Source: Clostridium yunnanense (GTDB taxonomy: Bacteria > Bacillota > Clostridia > Clostridiales > Clostridiaceae). Taken from it: a stretch of 64,000 bases of DNA. Both the position numbers and the translations under genes were made by a program. The stretch covers positions 214,279-278,278 of the forward strand of contig NZ_JAENHN010000066.1 of assembly GCF_016595795.1 (NCBI RefSeq), given 5' to 3'. Below, one piece after another: positions 44,781 through 54,772 of this stretch. Each line of letters begins with the position of its first letter. The stretch's first letter is position 1. The notes under the pieces were generated by a model that was not told where the DNA came from, made no database searches, and worked only from the letters and a program-made list of their open reading frames with translations.

Positions 44781-47700
44781 TTACAATCCATAAACATCAG
44801 AAAATTCTACGTCCAATCTATCGATTAAGCTGTTGGAATAATTATCGTAATTGTATGAGTAGATATTTTGATTTTGTTCCTCAGAGTTATTTATAGATAA
44901 ATTAACGGGGAGTTTAATAGTGAATTTAGTGGATTTTCCTAGCTCACTTTCTACAGAAATCTCTCCTTGATGTAGTTCTACTAGTAATTTGACAATGGTT
45001 AAACCAATGCCACTACCTTCGCTATTTCTGCTAAAAGACTTGTCTACCTGTCTAAAACGTTCAAAGATCATTTCTTGCTTATTCTTTGGTATACCAATCC
45101 CGGTATCTACAACTTCAATGACTATAGTATCCTTTCTATCGTAGATACTTACAGTGATTTTATCACCTTCATCAGTAAATTTAATAGCATTAGAAAGTAG
45201 ATTTAATATAATCCTTTCAATACTAAAAGGATCACAGATTATTACCTTACTCTTTATATCTGAATTAAATTCTAATATACGGTTTTTATTTTCTACATAA
45301 TCAGAAACAGAGTAAGTTATAATACGTATAATATCAACAATATTATACTTTTGTAAGTTTAGATCAAAGGAATTTGAGCTTATCTTAGTTATATCAACTA
45401 TATTGTTTACCAGTTTTAAAAGTCTATAATTATTCTGCTTGATGATATTAGCATATTTGTCTAACTTTTCATTGATAACTGTGCTTACATTAGTATTTCT
45501 ATATAGATTTAGCATTTGTAAAGCACAAAACGAAAGATTAAGAGGCGTTTTCAATTCATGAGATAAGTTAGCAAAAAGCTCTAATTTTAGTTGATTGTAT
45601 TCAAATTGCTCCCTAAGCATTGTATATTCAGTGACGTCTACTACGCAGCTTAAGGTTCCTTCGATTAAGCCATTTTCATCTCTTAAAAGTGTATTACGGC
45701 TATAAGCTATTCTTTCTTCCCCATAGTTAGTTATTATAACTCCACTTGAGTATTCAACTAGTTCTCCATTTATAGTCTTTTCAAAATCTGTTTTGATTTT
45801 ATCTCTATCTTTTTCATGAATGAAGGTTTCATGCCATACCTTCCCTATTATTTCTTCTTCGCTACAACCTAAGATTTCACAGCCTTTTCTATTAATTAAT
45901 AGGATTCGCCCCTTTTTATCTAGAACGAAGAATAAAACTTCAGCAATATCAAGGTATTTCTTTAAGTTATCACGTTCCTTTTTTAGCTGAGCAGTTCTTT
46001 CTTTAACTTTATTATCTAATATCTCATTAGAATATTCTAAATCATTATATAATCGCGCATTTTCCAATGATATTATTATCTGAGAGGACAGTAGTTCTAG
46101 TGTTTTTAATCTTCTGCTAGTAAAAGCGCCAGTTATAAGGTTGTTTTCAAGATAAATCAATCCTTTTAAGTCCTTCTGATTGATTAAAGGAAAGCACAAA
46201 ACTGATTTTGGCTTTTGTTCCATGATGTATTTATCTCTGCAGAAACTTTTAGATGCAATAGAATTTTCTAAAATAATACTCTCGCTTGTTCTGCTAACAT
46301 AATTAATGATGCTTAATGGAAGGTTTTCGTATTCTGAGAGTGTCATATCCTGAAAAATGGTTATTTTTTCTTCTGAGCTTTCTTTGATACCTTTAATTAT
46401 AAAGCTATCAGATTTTTTCATAATAAATACAGCTTTTTCTGCACCTATATTTTCCACTATGCTTTTGATTAATTTTTTTATAAGCTCATCTAAGACAATT
46501 TCTTGAGAAATAGCTTGACTTGCTTTCATAATTGTATTGAAATCTATAAGTTCCGACATAGTAACCGTTGCATGATCTTCATATTTTTCTTTTTGAAAAT
46601 CACTATTAAAAATGTTAGGATATTTAGTACTTAAGTTTTTAACCTTAGCTTTCGCTCCCCAGAGTTTATAACATGAATATGCTTCTTTCAGATGTAGTTT
46701 TGCGTATCTATAATTATTTATGAAAAGCCAAAACTGTCCAGCTAGCTCATTTGCTAAGGCTTCATCGCTGAGATATTCATGTTCTTTTGCCATTGAAATA
46801 GCCTTATCATAATGCTCTATAGCTTCATATGGCTTATCTTTTATTCTTAAAATCTCAGCTTCAACTAGGTGGAATTTATGCAAGAAATTCATTGGTGCAT
46901 GGTTAGACCAGTATCTAAGACTTTCTTGATTTTCTTTGACCTTAGTTAAAAATTCTATTTTTTCATTATCAGAAGCACACGGATACAACGCAAGTCTCGA
47001 GAGCGAATCAAAATAATATAAAACAGCAATATCAAACATTCCAGCTACACCAGATAAGTTTTCTTCTGCTTTTTTTGCGTACTTAAGTGCAAGAGAATAT
47101 TCTCCAAAAAGATAATATAGCATAGTTTTACTTAAAAAAATAAAAAATAGTGCAACCATATCCCTAGTATTATTTACAATATAAAGCATTTCGCTTTCAT
47201 TGCAGAAATTTCCAGATAGGTGAGTAGGGTCTTTTGATCTTCCTTGCAGATTCAAAACAAGTTGGCCGAAAATCTTTTCGTAGTTTAGAGATGAGCATAT
47301 CTTTATTTTTTCTATTACGCTGATGTTATTACAGATCTCTTCCTCAAGAATATCAAGAGACCGACCTAGATAAAAGGAATTTTTAGCATGTCCAGCTAAA
47401 CAGCAAGCAGCATTTTCGAAATTACCATTTTCAACGCCTACATTAAAGCCCTCAATAAACTGATTAAGTGTCAAACTAAGATGCTCTTTCCAATGTTTAA
47501 TACTGTAACTATTCATATCTAATACTATTGCTTTATATTGATTAAGATTTAATCTATCTACTAATTGGATGCTTACATTACCAATCCTACAACCTAATTC
47601 TATATTATTGTGTTTTGTGCAAAGCGATAATCCATAAAAAGTATAAGCTCCAGGAGAAAGCGGAGAATTACCATAAATTATTGAAAGTTCTACCATTTTG

Positions 47701-50246
47701 CAACTCAAGATAGGTGTCAGCATTGGAGCAGTTTTGTAGGTTGCAGGAGTTGTATTTAGCATAATCTCCATTGCTGAAAGCTTTATTGAATCACTCATAG
47801 TTGGTAAATTAAGTAGGTCTTCTGGCTCCATTTCTGACATAAGATTTTTTATGGTGCTAAAGGCTTTTTCTACGTCAGTGTGATCAGGATTATTAGGTAT
47901 GTCTATTCCAATTAAGTCAAGAACGTATAAGCCGATTTCTAATGCCTCCTGATATTTTAGCTGAGCTTGATAAGCTTTTATTTTTATATTATAAATTCTC
48001 ACTTTATCTGAAAGTAGCTTGGAATTATTCAGAACTATTTCTGCGTACTTGTTCATTTCTATATAATTACTATTAAGATAACACATCTCAGTTATTTCGA
48101 GATGAAGCTGCAGAGTAAGTTCATAGTTTTCTTCCCAAGCGTCACTGTATAACATTTCAATTGCAGTTTTAAAATGTACGAATGCCGACGTATAGGCAGA
48201 TGCTTCTTTTGCTATAATACCTGCATCAAAATTTAGAAATATCAGGTTTAAATATTCTTGAGGATCATCGATAATATGCTTTCCAGCATTTAGATGCCTT
48301 AATGGCTCAAATATATAGTCACTCTCCAAATCTTTAGAGTACTTCTCAAGCAATAAGCGACCTATGTGTAGATGGGTTTTGTACTTTATTTTATCATTTA
48401 ATAAGCAATAAATATCTTGCTGAATACGCTCATGTAGAAATTCGAATCTAGTATTATCTCCGGATTGATCAGAGCTTACTTCTTTAATGATAGTTATTAA
48501 GCCTTCTTCAATAGCTGATTGCAGATCATATAAAGTTGAGTCTAAGGTTTTATTTGTAACTAAGGAGAGGGTTTGTAGATCAAATTGATTGCCAATGCAG
48601 GCCGCAGTAATTAATAAATCTCTAGTTGAGGCTGATAAGGTACCAAACTTTAATAATAGCATTTCTAATATATTTTCCGTAATATCTAATCGCTTTATTT
48701 TTGCAAGATCAAAGCACCACTGCATTAAGTCATAATCAAACCATATATAACCTTTTTGATATAAAACTTGCAAAAACTGGTTTGTTAAAAACGGGTTGCC
48801 CTGAGCTTTTGAATATGCCAAGCTTGAAAGTTCTTTAACTTTGGAGAAATCCTCCTTAACGCTTATGGTATCGCTAATTAGTAGCTCAACTTCACTCTTT
48901 TTTAAAGGTTTCAATTCTATAGTATTAATTGATCCATTATCAAATATAAGTTCATCGTTCATTAGCTTAATTGGGCTTGATAAGCTATCCTCAGCATCAC
49001 CTACACAAGCTATTATTAATAAATATTTAATAGAAGTATTGGTCATTAACATTTCTATAAAACCTAAACTAGCAGGATCAGCCCATTGTAAATCATCAAT
49101 AAGTATTATAAGAGGGTGTTCTTTTTGGGCAATTGCCATAATGAAGTTTAGAAAAGTAAGTTTAAATCTATTTTGGGCTTCCGCTGCTGCTAGTTTGGAG
49201 ATATCAGGTTGCTGGCCGATTATTAATTTCAAAGAAGGTAGAATATTAGTAAGTATTTGCCCGTTGTTGCCAACAGCATTTAATATCCTTTCACGCCATA
49301 ACGATAATTCTTTTGAAGATTTCGTGAGAAGTTGATTTATAAAATCTTCAAAAGCATGAATTAGAGCTAGGTAGGGTAAGTTTCTTTGTGATTGTTCAAA
49401 CTTGCCAGACACAAAACTATAAGAATTTTTTATGTCTGTATTATGGAGCTGATTCACAAATGTAGATTTTCCTACCCCTGAACTTCCTTTAATAAATAGT
49501 AGTTCCTTAGAGCCATCTTTTACTTTCTCAAGTGAATTTAATAGTTGCTTAATCTCCTGATCCTTACCATATAATTTGGAAGACACTAGAAAGCGATTAC
49601 AAAGATCTTTGCTCCCTATTTTAAAATAGTCTATTTTCCCTTTAGTTCTATAACTTTCTCCACATATTTTCAAATCCCATGCTAGACCTGTCAAACTTTG
49701 ATATCTTTCATCTGGCATTTTGGACATTAATTTCATAACAATATCAGATAAAACCTGAGGAATGTTACTATTAATTTTAATTGGAGGTATAGCTTCTTTT
49801 GCCATATGTGAATATATAAGTTCAAATTTATCAGCATTATCAAATGGCAAAATACCTGTTAACATTTCATAAAAAATGACGCCCAAAGAATAGAAATTTG
49901 CTCTGAAATCAACTGCCGTATCTAATCTTTCTGTATTTTCTGGAGCCATATATTCTAATGAGTATTGTAACTGCTCAATGTTTTTTTGATTTTGGTTCTT
50001 AGATTGTTTATATATTGAATTGTTAAATTGAATAATATTTATATTTTTACAGTGATCAACAAAAATATTATAAGGCGTAATACTCAGATGAATCACTTTA
50101 CTTTTATGAATTTCATCTAAATAATTAACCAGTTGAGTAGAAATATGAAAGAAATCTTCTAAAGTGATTACATTATTTTTGATTATATTTTTAAGTGTGG
50201 TTTTTGTTAAGTTACCATCAATTTCGTATTCCTTAATCCTTATCAC
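44781..50246 (-). CDS. giant pseudokinase-ATPase-GAF-PAS-histidine kinase
   Basis: An 1821-residue cytoplasmic hybrid signalling protein. Order: kinase-like C-lobe (about 1-205), AAA/STAND-like ATPase (Walker A GSSGVGKS 254-261, Walker B LIILIDDLQWAD 379-390), helical/TPR-like region (about 640-1180), GAF (about 1225-1385), PAS (about 1425-1545), histidine kinase with His1563 (SHELKTPL), N-box NLLSNAIKF, DTGIGIP and GSGIGL. The kinase N-lobe with its P-loop and VAIK lysine is missing; HRDxKPxN is HLSITPYN (53-60) and DFG is absent, so the serine/threonine kinase part must be inactive. GTG start with AGGGAGA just upstream, so this is not a mis-called start. No response regulator is adjacent. 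Confidence 0.9.
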   Translation of the reverse strand: MIRIKEYEIDGNLTKTTLKNIIKNNVITLEDFFHISTQLVNYLDEIHKSKVIHLSITPYNIFVDHCKNINIIQFNNSIYKQSKNQNQKNIEQLQYSLEYMAPENTERLDTAVDFRANFYSLGVIFYEMLTGILPFDNADKFELIYSHMAKEAIPPIKINSNIPQVLSDIVMKLMSKMPDERYQSLTGLAWDLKICGESYRTKGKIDYFKIGSKDLCNRFLVSSKLYGKDQEIKQLLNSLEKVKDGSKELLFIKGSSGVGKSTFVNQLHNTDIKNSYSFVSGKFEQSQRNLPYLALIHAFEDFINQLLTKSSKELSLWRERILNAVGNNGQILTNILPSLKLIIGQQPDISKLAAAEAQNRFKLTFLNFIMAIAQKEHPLIILIDDLQWADPASLGFIEMLMTNTSIKYLLIIACVGDAEDSLSSPIKLMNDELIFDNGSINTIELKPLKKSEVELLISDTISVKEDFSKVKELSSLAYSKAQGNPFLTNQFLQVLYQKGYIWFDYDLMQWCFDLAKIKRLDITENILEMLLLKFGTLSASTRDLLITAACIGNQFDLQTLSLVTNKTLDSTLYDLQSAIEEGLITIIKEVSSDQSGDNTRFEFLHERIQQDIYCLLNDKIKYKTHLHIGRLLLEKYSKDLESDYIFEPLRHLNAGKHIIDDPQEYLNLIFLNFDAGIIAKEASAYTSAFVHFKTAIEMLYSDAWEENYELTLQLHLEITEMCYLNSNYIEMNKYAEIVLNNSKLLSDKVRIYNIKIKAYQAQLKYQEALEIGLYVLDLIGIDIPNNPDHTDVEKAFSTIKNLMSEMEPEDLLNLPTMSDSIKLSAMEIMLNTTPATYKTAPMLTPILSCKMVELSIIYGNSPLSPGAYTFYGLSLCTKHNNIELGCRIGNVSIQLVDRLNLNQYKAIVLDMNSYSIKHWKEHLSLTLNQFIEGFNVGVENGNFENAACCLAGHAKNSFYLGRSLDILEEEICNNISVIEKIKICSSLNYEKIFGQLVLNLQGRSKDPTHLSGNFCNESEMLYIVNNTRDMVALFFIFLSKTMLYYLFGEYSLALKYAKKAEENLSGVAGMFDIAVLYYFDSLSRLALYPCASDNEKIEFLTKVKENQESLRYWSNHAPMNFLHKFHLVEAEILRIKDKPYEAIEHYDKAISMAKEHEYLSDEALANELAGQFWLFINNYRYAKLHLKEAYSCYKLWGAKAKVKNLSTKYPNIFNSDFQKEKYEDHATVTMSELIDFNTIMKASQAISQEIVLDELIKKLIKSIVENIGAEKAVFIMKKSDSFIIKGIKESSEEKITIFQDMTLSEYENLPLSIINYVSRTSESIILENSIASKSFCRDKYIMEQKPKSVLCFPLINQKDLKGLIYLENNLITGAFTSRRLKTLELLSSQIIISLENARLYNDLEYSNEILDNKVKERTAQLKKERDNLKKYLDIAEVLFFVLDKKGRILLINRKGCEILGCSEEEIIGKVWHETFIHEKDRDKIKTDFEKTINGELVEYSSGVIITNYGEERIAYSRNTLLRDENGLIEGTLSCVVDVTEYTMLREQFEYNQLKLELFANLSHELKTPLNLSFCALQMLNLYRNTNVSTVINEKLDKYANIIKQNNYRLLKLVNNIVDITKISSNSFDLNLQKYNIVDIIRIITYSVSDYVENKNRILEFNSDIKSKVIICDPFSIERIILNLLSNAIKFTDEGDKITVSIYDRKDTIVIEVVDTGIGIPKNKQEMIFERFRQVDKSFSRNSEGSGIGLTIVKLLVELHQGEISVESELGKSTKFTIKLPVNLSINNSEEQNQNIYSYNYDNYSNSLIDRLDVEFSDVYGL

Positions 50247-50317
50247 AAGTTATCTCTCCCTGCTATTTTTTATATTAGTGTTATAGGATTCCTTTGCGGA
50301 AAATTATTTTATAGTTG

Positions 50318-50454
50318 TTCAAAAATCGCGGCTTCTGAGGATTTTCGGGCATTTATGAATTAATAGTTGAGTTAGGAGCTCTATAGATAGTTTTATTATA
50401 AAAACTTAAGTTATGCATGTTCAAAAATTGTGGAGCTGAGGATTCTCGTGGTTT
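50318..50454. repeat. imperfect direct repeat of about 34 bp, two copies
   Basis: GTTCAAAAATCGCGGCTTCT and GTTCAAAAATTGTGGAGCTG (each continuing with GAGGATT.TCG.GG) recur 102-103 bases apart. They lie just upstream of the giant kinase gene. Role unknown. Confidence 0.6.
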
Positions 50455-50795
50455 TAAGTGATAAAACTTGAAAATATAAATTTAAATATTAATTTGCTCA
50501 TTATTTCAGATATCAGATAATTCAAATTTGCGCAGTAAAATAATTTATAAATTTACATATATATGCAATATATTAGCATTAATGACTATATACTTCAACA
50601 GTTTCCATAACTTGTGGAAAATTTATGAAAAGCTAAAATATATAACTTTAAAGATAAACCTAGTAATTTAAACAGAGTTAAATAGATTATTGGGGGACTT
50701 ATTGGATTTTTTATTGCAGCCACATATTGTAACATTTACACAATATGGTAGTATAAGATTATTATAAATATTTTTGACTATGTTTAAGAACATTT

Positions 50796-50854
50796 TCAAA
50801 ATTAAGTGGTTATGAGCTCATTAAAACATCAGATGGCTAAACTATTAATTTTGA
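50796..50854. repeat. reduced fold-back element (59 bp)
   Basis: TCAAAATTAA (50796-50805) and TTAATTTTGA (50845-50854) are inverse ends. Inside are GTGGTTAT and, inverted, a GAGCTCATTAAAACATC segment related to the 10710 element. Confidence 0.5.
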
Positions 50855-50895
50855 CACAGTACTTTATATATTTCTGATTAAAAAGAGTTGTATTG

Positions 50896-50913
50896 CGCTT
50901 ACTTAAGTAAGCG
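50896..50913. promoter_or_regulatory. 18-bp perfect palindrome before secA2
   Basis: CGCTTACTTAAGTAAGCG is fully symmetric. It sits 71 bases before the secA2 start codon, between a TTGTAT and a TATAAT (50953-50958). It is a strong candidate operator for an unknown repressor. Confidence 0.6.
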
Positions 50914-50983
50914 TTATGAAATTTAATATTATATATCTTAGAAGATTGATTCTATAATTATAGGATCAAAGGAGGGAGTAGAA

Positions 50984-53359
50984 ATGCTAAAAAAGACTAT
51001 TATGAATAACTATAAACTTATAGTAGAAGCAATTAAAGAGGTTGATTATAAAGCTTTAAGTGATGAAGAATTATTAAGTGAGTCAAATAGATTAAAGCAC
51101 CTGGCATCTAATGGAGAGATAGAGAGTGAACTTCTTGTAAATGGGTTTGCTTTAGTGAAAGAGGCTGTAAAAAGAACTTTAGGATTTGATGTTTATGATG
51201 TGCAGTTATTAGCTGCTGTAGCCCTAAATGATAGAAAATTGATTGAGATGCAGACAGGTGAAGGGAAAACTCTTACAGCAGTATTCCCGGCATATATAAA
51301 TGGCATTTTCGAAAAAGGTGTACATATACTTACCTTCAATGATTATTTAGCCAAGAGAGATGCTCTTTGGATGAAACCTATATACGAAGCTTTAGGTGTA
51401 ACTGTTGGATTTGTTCAAGAAAATATGAGTATTAATGAAAAGAAGCAAGCCTATGCTTGTGATATAACTTATGTTACAGCAAAGGAGGCTGGGTTTGATT
51501 ATCTTAGGGATTCAATTTGTTACAGAAAAGAAGATTTAATACATAGGCCTTTTCACTTTGCAATTATAGATGAAGCTGACTCAATATTGATAGATGAAGC
51601 AAGAGTGCCACTTGTTATAGCTTCCAGTTCAGATGAAAAAGAGTTAAACTTGAGAAAAGTTAGAGAAGCTGTAGCAACATTAAAACCATCATATGATTAC
51701 ACTACTGACGAATATTCAATAAATGTATATCTAACAGATAGTGGTATAGATCATATTGAGGAGTCACTGGGCTGTGGAAACCTTTATGCAGAAGAAAACT
51801 TCGATTTATTAAGACAAGTAAATAGCGCTCTTTATGCTGATGTGCTTTTAGAAAAGGATATAGATTACATTGTAAGAGATGGCAAGATTGAAATGGTAGA
51901 TGAATTTACAGGGCGTGTTGCTAAGAACAGACATTGGCCTGACGGGCTTCAAGGTGCATTAGAGACTAAAGAAAATTTAGATGTTCAGACAAAGGGGAGA
52001 ATTATAACACAAATAACTCTTCAGCATTTTATTGGGTTATATGAAGGTGTAGCTGGTATGACAGGAACTGCTGTTGATGCAGAATATGAGCTTTATGATG
52101 TTTATGGTAAGGAGATTGCAGTAATACCAGCTAATCGCAAATCCATCAGAAAAGATCTACCCAATTATGTATTTACGCATAAGGAAGCAAAATACAAAGC
52201 TTTGGTTGAGGAAATAGAAAAGGTACATTTGACAGGACAGCCTATTCTTATAGGAACTAGCAGTGTTAAAGAGTCTTCGGATTTGGCATCTCAATTACTA
52301 AGTAGAGGAGTTAATTGCCAAGTGTTAAATGCCAAGAATGATGAGTTAGAGGCGAAGATTATTGAAAGAGCAGGGGTATTGGGAGCAGTTACGGTTTCTA
52401 CCAACATGGCTGGACGGGGAATCGATATATTACTTGGTGGCCCTGAAGGAGTAGAAAGGGAAAAAATAAAAGAGTTAGGGGGGCTATACGTTATTGGAAC
52501 CAACCTTCATGAGAGTCTACGAATTGATAAACAATTGAAGGGAAGGTCTGGAAGGCAAGGTGATCCAGGAATAACAAGGTTCTTTGTAAGTTTAGAGGAT
52601 GATCTTATTGTAAAGTATGGAATAAACAATATCATCCCTGAAGGAAGAATGCCAAAACAAACAAATGAGCCGTTATTAAATCCTATATTTAACTATAAAA
52701 TAAACCAAGTGCAGAGGATTGTTCAAGGAAAGAACTCAGATTTAAGGCGAGAATTATATAGATTTGCTTTTATATTAAATGATCAAAGACAATGCATGTA
52801 CAATAACCGTATAGAAATTATTAAAGGTGAATGTAATGATGAAATTTTGTATAAAGATTTTCTAAGCTTATATGAAAATCTAAAACTAAAATATACCGAT
52901 GATGAGATTGAACAATTTAAAAGAAACTTGAGATTATTTCATATTGACAAAGGCTGGGCAGAATATCTTGATAAAATTGCTAACATTAAAGAAGGAATCC
53001 ATCTTAATATCTTAGGGGGCAAAAATCCATTAACAGTATTTAATATAACTTTAGTAGAAGAATTTGAGTCTTTACAGCAGGAAATAGAAGAGACAATAAA
53101 ATCTGACTATATAAAGCTTCAAAATTCAGAAATTACCTTTGAAGAAATTAATGAGAGGAATAAACCACCACTTTCTACTTGGACATATTTTGTGAATGAT
53201 AACTCCCTTGATGGTATATTGGGTATAGGAATGTTAGCAATAGTTGCAGTGGTGGAAGTAGGAAAACTATTAGGTAACAAAAGTTTAAAGAAGTATTTTT
53301 CTGCATTGATGTTTGATATGGAGTCAGTGTACTATAAGTTTTTCCGTAAAGATATATAA
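50984..53359 (+). CDS. secA2: accessory SecA-like translocase ATPase (SecA2 type)
   Basis: A 791-residue SecA homologue. NBD1: TGEGKT (91-96), DEADSILIDEAR (196-207); a preprotein cross-linking region about 210-345; NBD2: GTSSVKESS, STNMAGRGIDI, GRSGRQGDPG; then helical scaffold and wing. It lacks the C-terminal zinc motif and is shorter than housekeeping SecA (about 840), so it fits SecA2. The tail has a hydrophobic segment (about 744-762, LDGILGIGMLAIVAVVEVG) that could be a membrane contact. No secY2, asp or Ser-rich substrate gene is adjacent. RBS AAAGGAGGG. Confidence 0.9.
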   Translation: MLKKTIMNNYKLIVEAIKEVDYKALSDEELLSESNRLKHLASNGEIESELLVNGFALVKEAVKRTLGFDVYDVQLLAAVALNDRKLIEMQTGEGKTLTAVFPAYINGIFEKGVHILTFNDYLAKRDALWMKPIYEALGVTVGFVQENMSINEKKQAYACDITYVTAKEAGFDYLRDSICYRKEDLIHRPFHFAIIDEADSILIDEARVPLVIASSSDEKELNLRKVREAVATLKPSYDYTTDEYSINVYLTDSGIDHIEESLGCGNLYAEENFDLLRQVNSALYADVLLEKDIDYIVRDGKIEMVDEFTGRVAKNRHWPDGLQGALETKENLDVQTKGRIITQITLQHFIGLYEGVAGMTGTAVDAEYELYDVYGKEIAVIPANRKSIRKDLPNYVFTHKEAKYKALVEEIEKVHLTGQPILIGTSSVKESSDLASQLLSRGVNCQVLNAKNDELEAKIIERAGVLGAVTVSTNMAGRGIDILLGGPEGVEREKIKELGGLYVIGTNLHESLRIDKQLKGRSGRQGDPGITRFFVSLEDDLIVKYGINNIIPEGRMPKQTNEPLLNPIFNYKINQVQRIVQGKNSDLRRELYRFAFILNDQRQCMYNNRIEIIKGECNDEILYKDFLSLYENLKLKYTDDEIEQFKRNLRLFHIDKGWAEYLDKIANIKEGIHLNILGGKNPLTVFNITLVEEFESLQQEIEETIKSDYIKLQNSEITFEEINERNKPPLSTWTYFVNDNSLDGILGIGMLAIVAVVEVGKLLGNKSLKKYFSALMFDMESVYYKFFRKDI

Positions 53360-53418
53360 AAGAAGGTCTCAAATTTCACATATTGATAACTTTTTGTTAG
53401 AAAAAAGCCTATGAGAGA

Positions 53419-53469
53419 ACTCCAATAGTTTTAATGTATAAAATTGAAACTATTGGAGTTTTAATTTTT
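53419..53469 (+). terminator. secA2 terminator
   Basis: AACTCCAATAGTTT / AAACTATTGGAGTT perfect 14-bp arms followed by a T-rich tract. Confidence 0.88.
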
Positions 53470-53568
53470 GAGATTTATATTATTAGGCAATGTTTTTTTA
53501 TGGTATAATTACCATTAATTGAAGTGTAATGCAGTTTGTAGGATAGCAAAGTTAGGGAGTTGATTAAT

Positions 53569-53844
53569 ATGGATGAAGATCATAAAAATGAAGATATAAC
53601 AGCCGACGCAGATTATTTTACTGGAAGCACCTTTTTTAAGAGAAAAGAAATTAAATATATACTTAAAGTCTTTGGGTTATCGTTGATTCTGTATATACTA
53701 GCAGGAAACTTCGTTATAACTGAAGGAAGCAGTGAAAGTAATATAAGCAATATAAGTAGTATTACATATTTTTTAGCTTTAATAGCTTCGGTATTAGTTG
53801 TTAATGGATATGACAAAGCAAAAGAAAATAGTAGTGAAAAATAG
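53569..53844 (+). CDS. small two-helix membrane protein
   Basis: A 91-residue protein: acidic N-terminus, helix 1 (about 32-49, LKVFGLSLILYILAG), a Ser/Asn loop with ITEGSSESNISNISS, and helix 2 (about 62-78). ATG 53569 with TTAGGGAG at 9 bases. Function unknown. Confidence 0.6.
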   Translation: MDEDHKNEDITADADYFTGSTFFKRKEIKYILKVFGLSLILYILAGNFVITEGSSESNISNISSITYFLALIASVLVVNGYDKAKENSSEK

Positions 53845-53903
53845 ATATATAAATGAAATTTAAGTTGTAAGAGATTAATACTTTTATTATTAGGAGGTTA
53901 GAA

Positions 53904-54638
53904 ATGGAGCTTAAAAAAATAATTGGTATAGGAAATACAGCTACCGTATATGAGTTGGGAGATGATAAGGTTCTTAAACTTTTTCATAAAGGATATTGTA
54001 AAGATGCTATAGAGAGGGAATTTCATAATGCAAAGGCTATAGAAAACATGAATTTTGCAAAACCTAAGGCTTATGAAATCATGGATTTTGAAGAACAGTC
54101 GGGTATTATATATGATAAAGCAGAGGGAGAATCCCTTCTACATTGGGTCATAAAGACAGGAGATGTGCAGAAGTGTGCAATGATTATGGCAAAATTGCAT
54201 AAGAAAATGGGACAAAATAATATTAGTGATGTACCTGATTATAAAGAGGCTTTAAGAGAAAATATACTTAATTCAGCTTCATTAGACTCGGTAAATCAAC
54301 AAAAGACTTTGAAAAACTTAGACAGACTTCCAAAAGGAAATGCATTTTGCCATGGAGACTTCCATCCAGACAATATACTAATATCGGGAGACAGTGCTAT
54401 AGTTATAGACTTTATGAATGTATGTCATGGAGATTTTTTGTATGACGTAGCAAGAACAGTATTTTTAGTGGAATACACACCTGTTCCAAATGATGCTGAT
54501 AATAGAGAACAGCTTTTAGCATTCAAAAAAGCTTTAGCAGATTTATATTTAAGTGAGATGGAAGTTACAAGAGAAATGATACAGGATTATTTAGATGTGA
54601 TTATTAAAGCAAGAAAAGGTGAATGTCCAGGTGAATGA
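53904..54638 (+). CDS. APH-like phosphotransferase
   Basis: A 244-residue protein of the aminoglycoside/choline phosphotransferase fold. A glycine-rich N-lobe (IGIGNTATVYEL 7-18), Lys in VLKLF (about 23-27), catalytic loop HGDFHPDN (150-157) and metal-binding Asp169 (VIDFMN). The substrate is unknown; resistance to aminoglycosides should not be assumed. Ribosome site TTAGGAGG. Confidence 0.84.
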   Translation: MELKKIIGIGNTATVYELGDDKVLKLFHKGYCKDAIEREFHNAKAIENMNFAKPKAYEIMDFEEQSGIIYDKAEGESLLHWVIKTGDVQKCAMIMAKLHKKMGQNNISDVPDYKEALRENILNSASLDSVNQQKTLKNLDRLPKGNAFCHGDFHPDNILISGDSAIVIDFMNVCHGDFLYDVARTVFLVEYTPVPNDADNREQLLAFKKALADLYLSEMEVTREMIQDYLDVIIKARKGECPGE

Positions 54639-54772
54639 AGATTTCATTGCAGACGCACTAATATTATAAAGATAAATGAATACTTACTTGTTATGATTTT
54701 TATAATAAATGGACTTATGACTATAATAAAAATTAGATAATTAAAAAACAAAGAAGTTACGAAGAATGATGA

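Larger units (their letters stand above)
50247..50983. other. divergent intergenic region, 737 bases
   Basis: It contains the giant gene's upstream region, a direct repeat (about 50318-50350 and 50421-50454), a reduced fold-back element (50796-50854) and the secA2 palindrome and promoter. No gene is seen. Confidence 0.6.

Noticed and set aside
48841..49335. A 164-codon plus-strand frame opposite the giant kinase gene
   Set aside because: Antisense shadow of the ATPase domain; no ribosome site or family.
53904..54638. Aminoglycoside resistance gene
   Set aside because: Only the fold-level motifs are present; many such phosphotransferases have other substrates, so a resistance call is unsupported.
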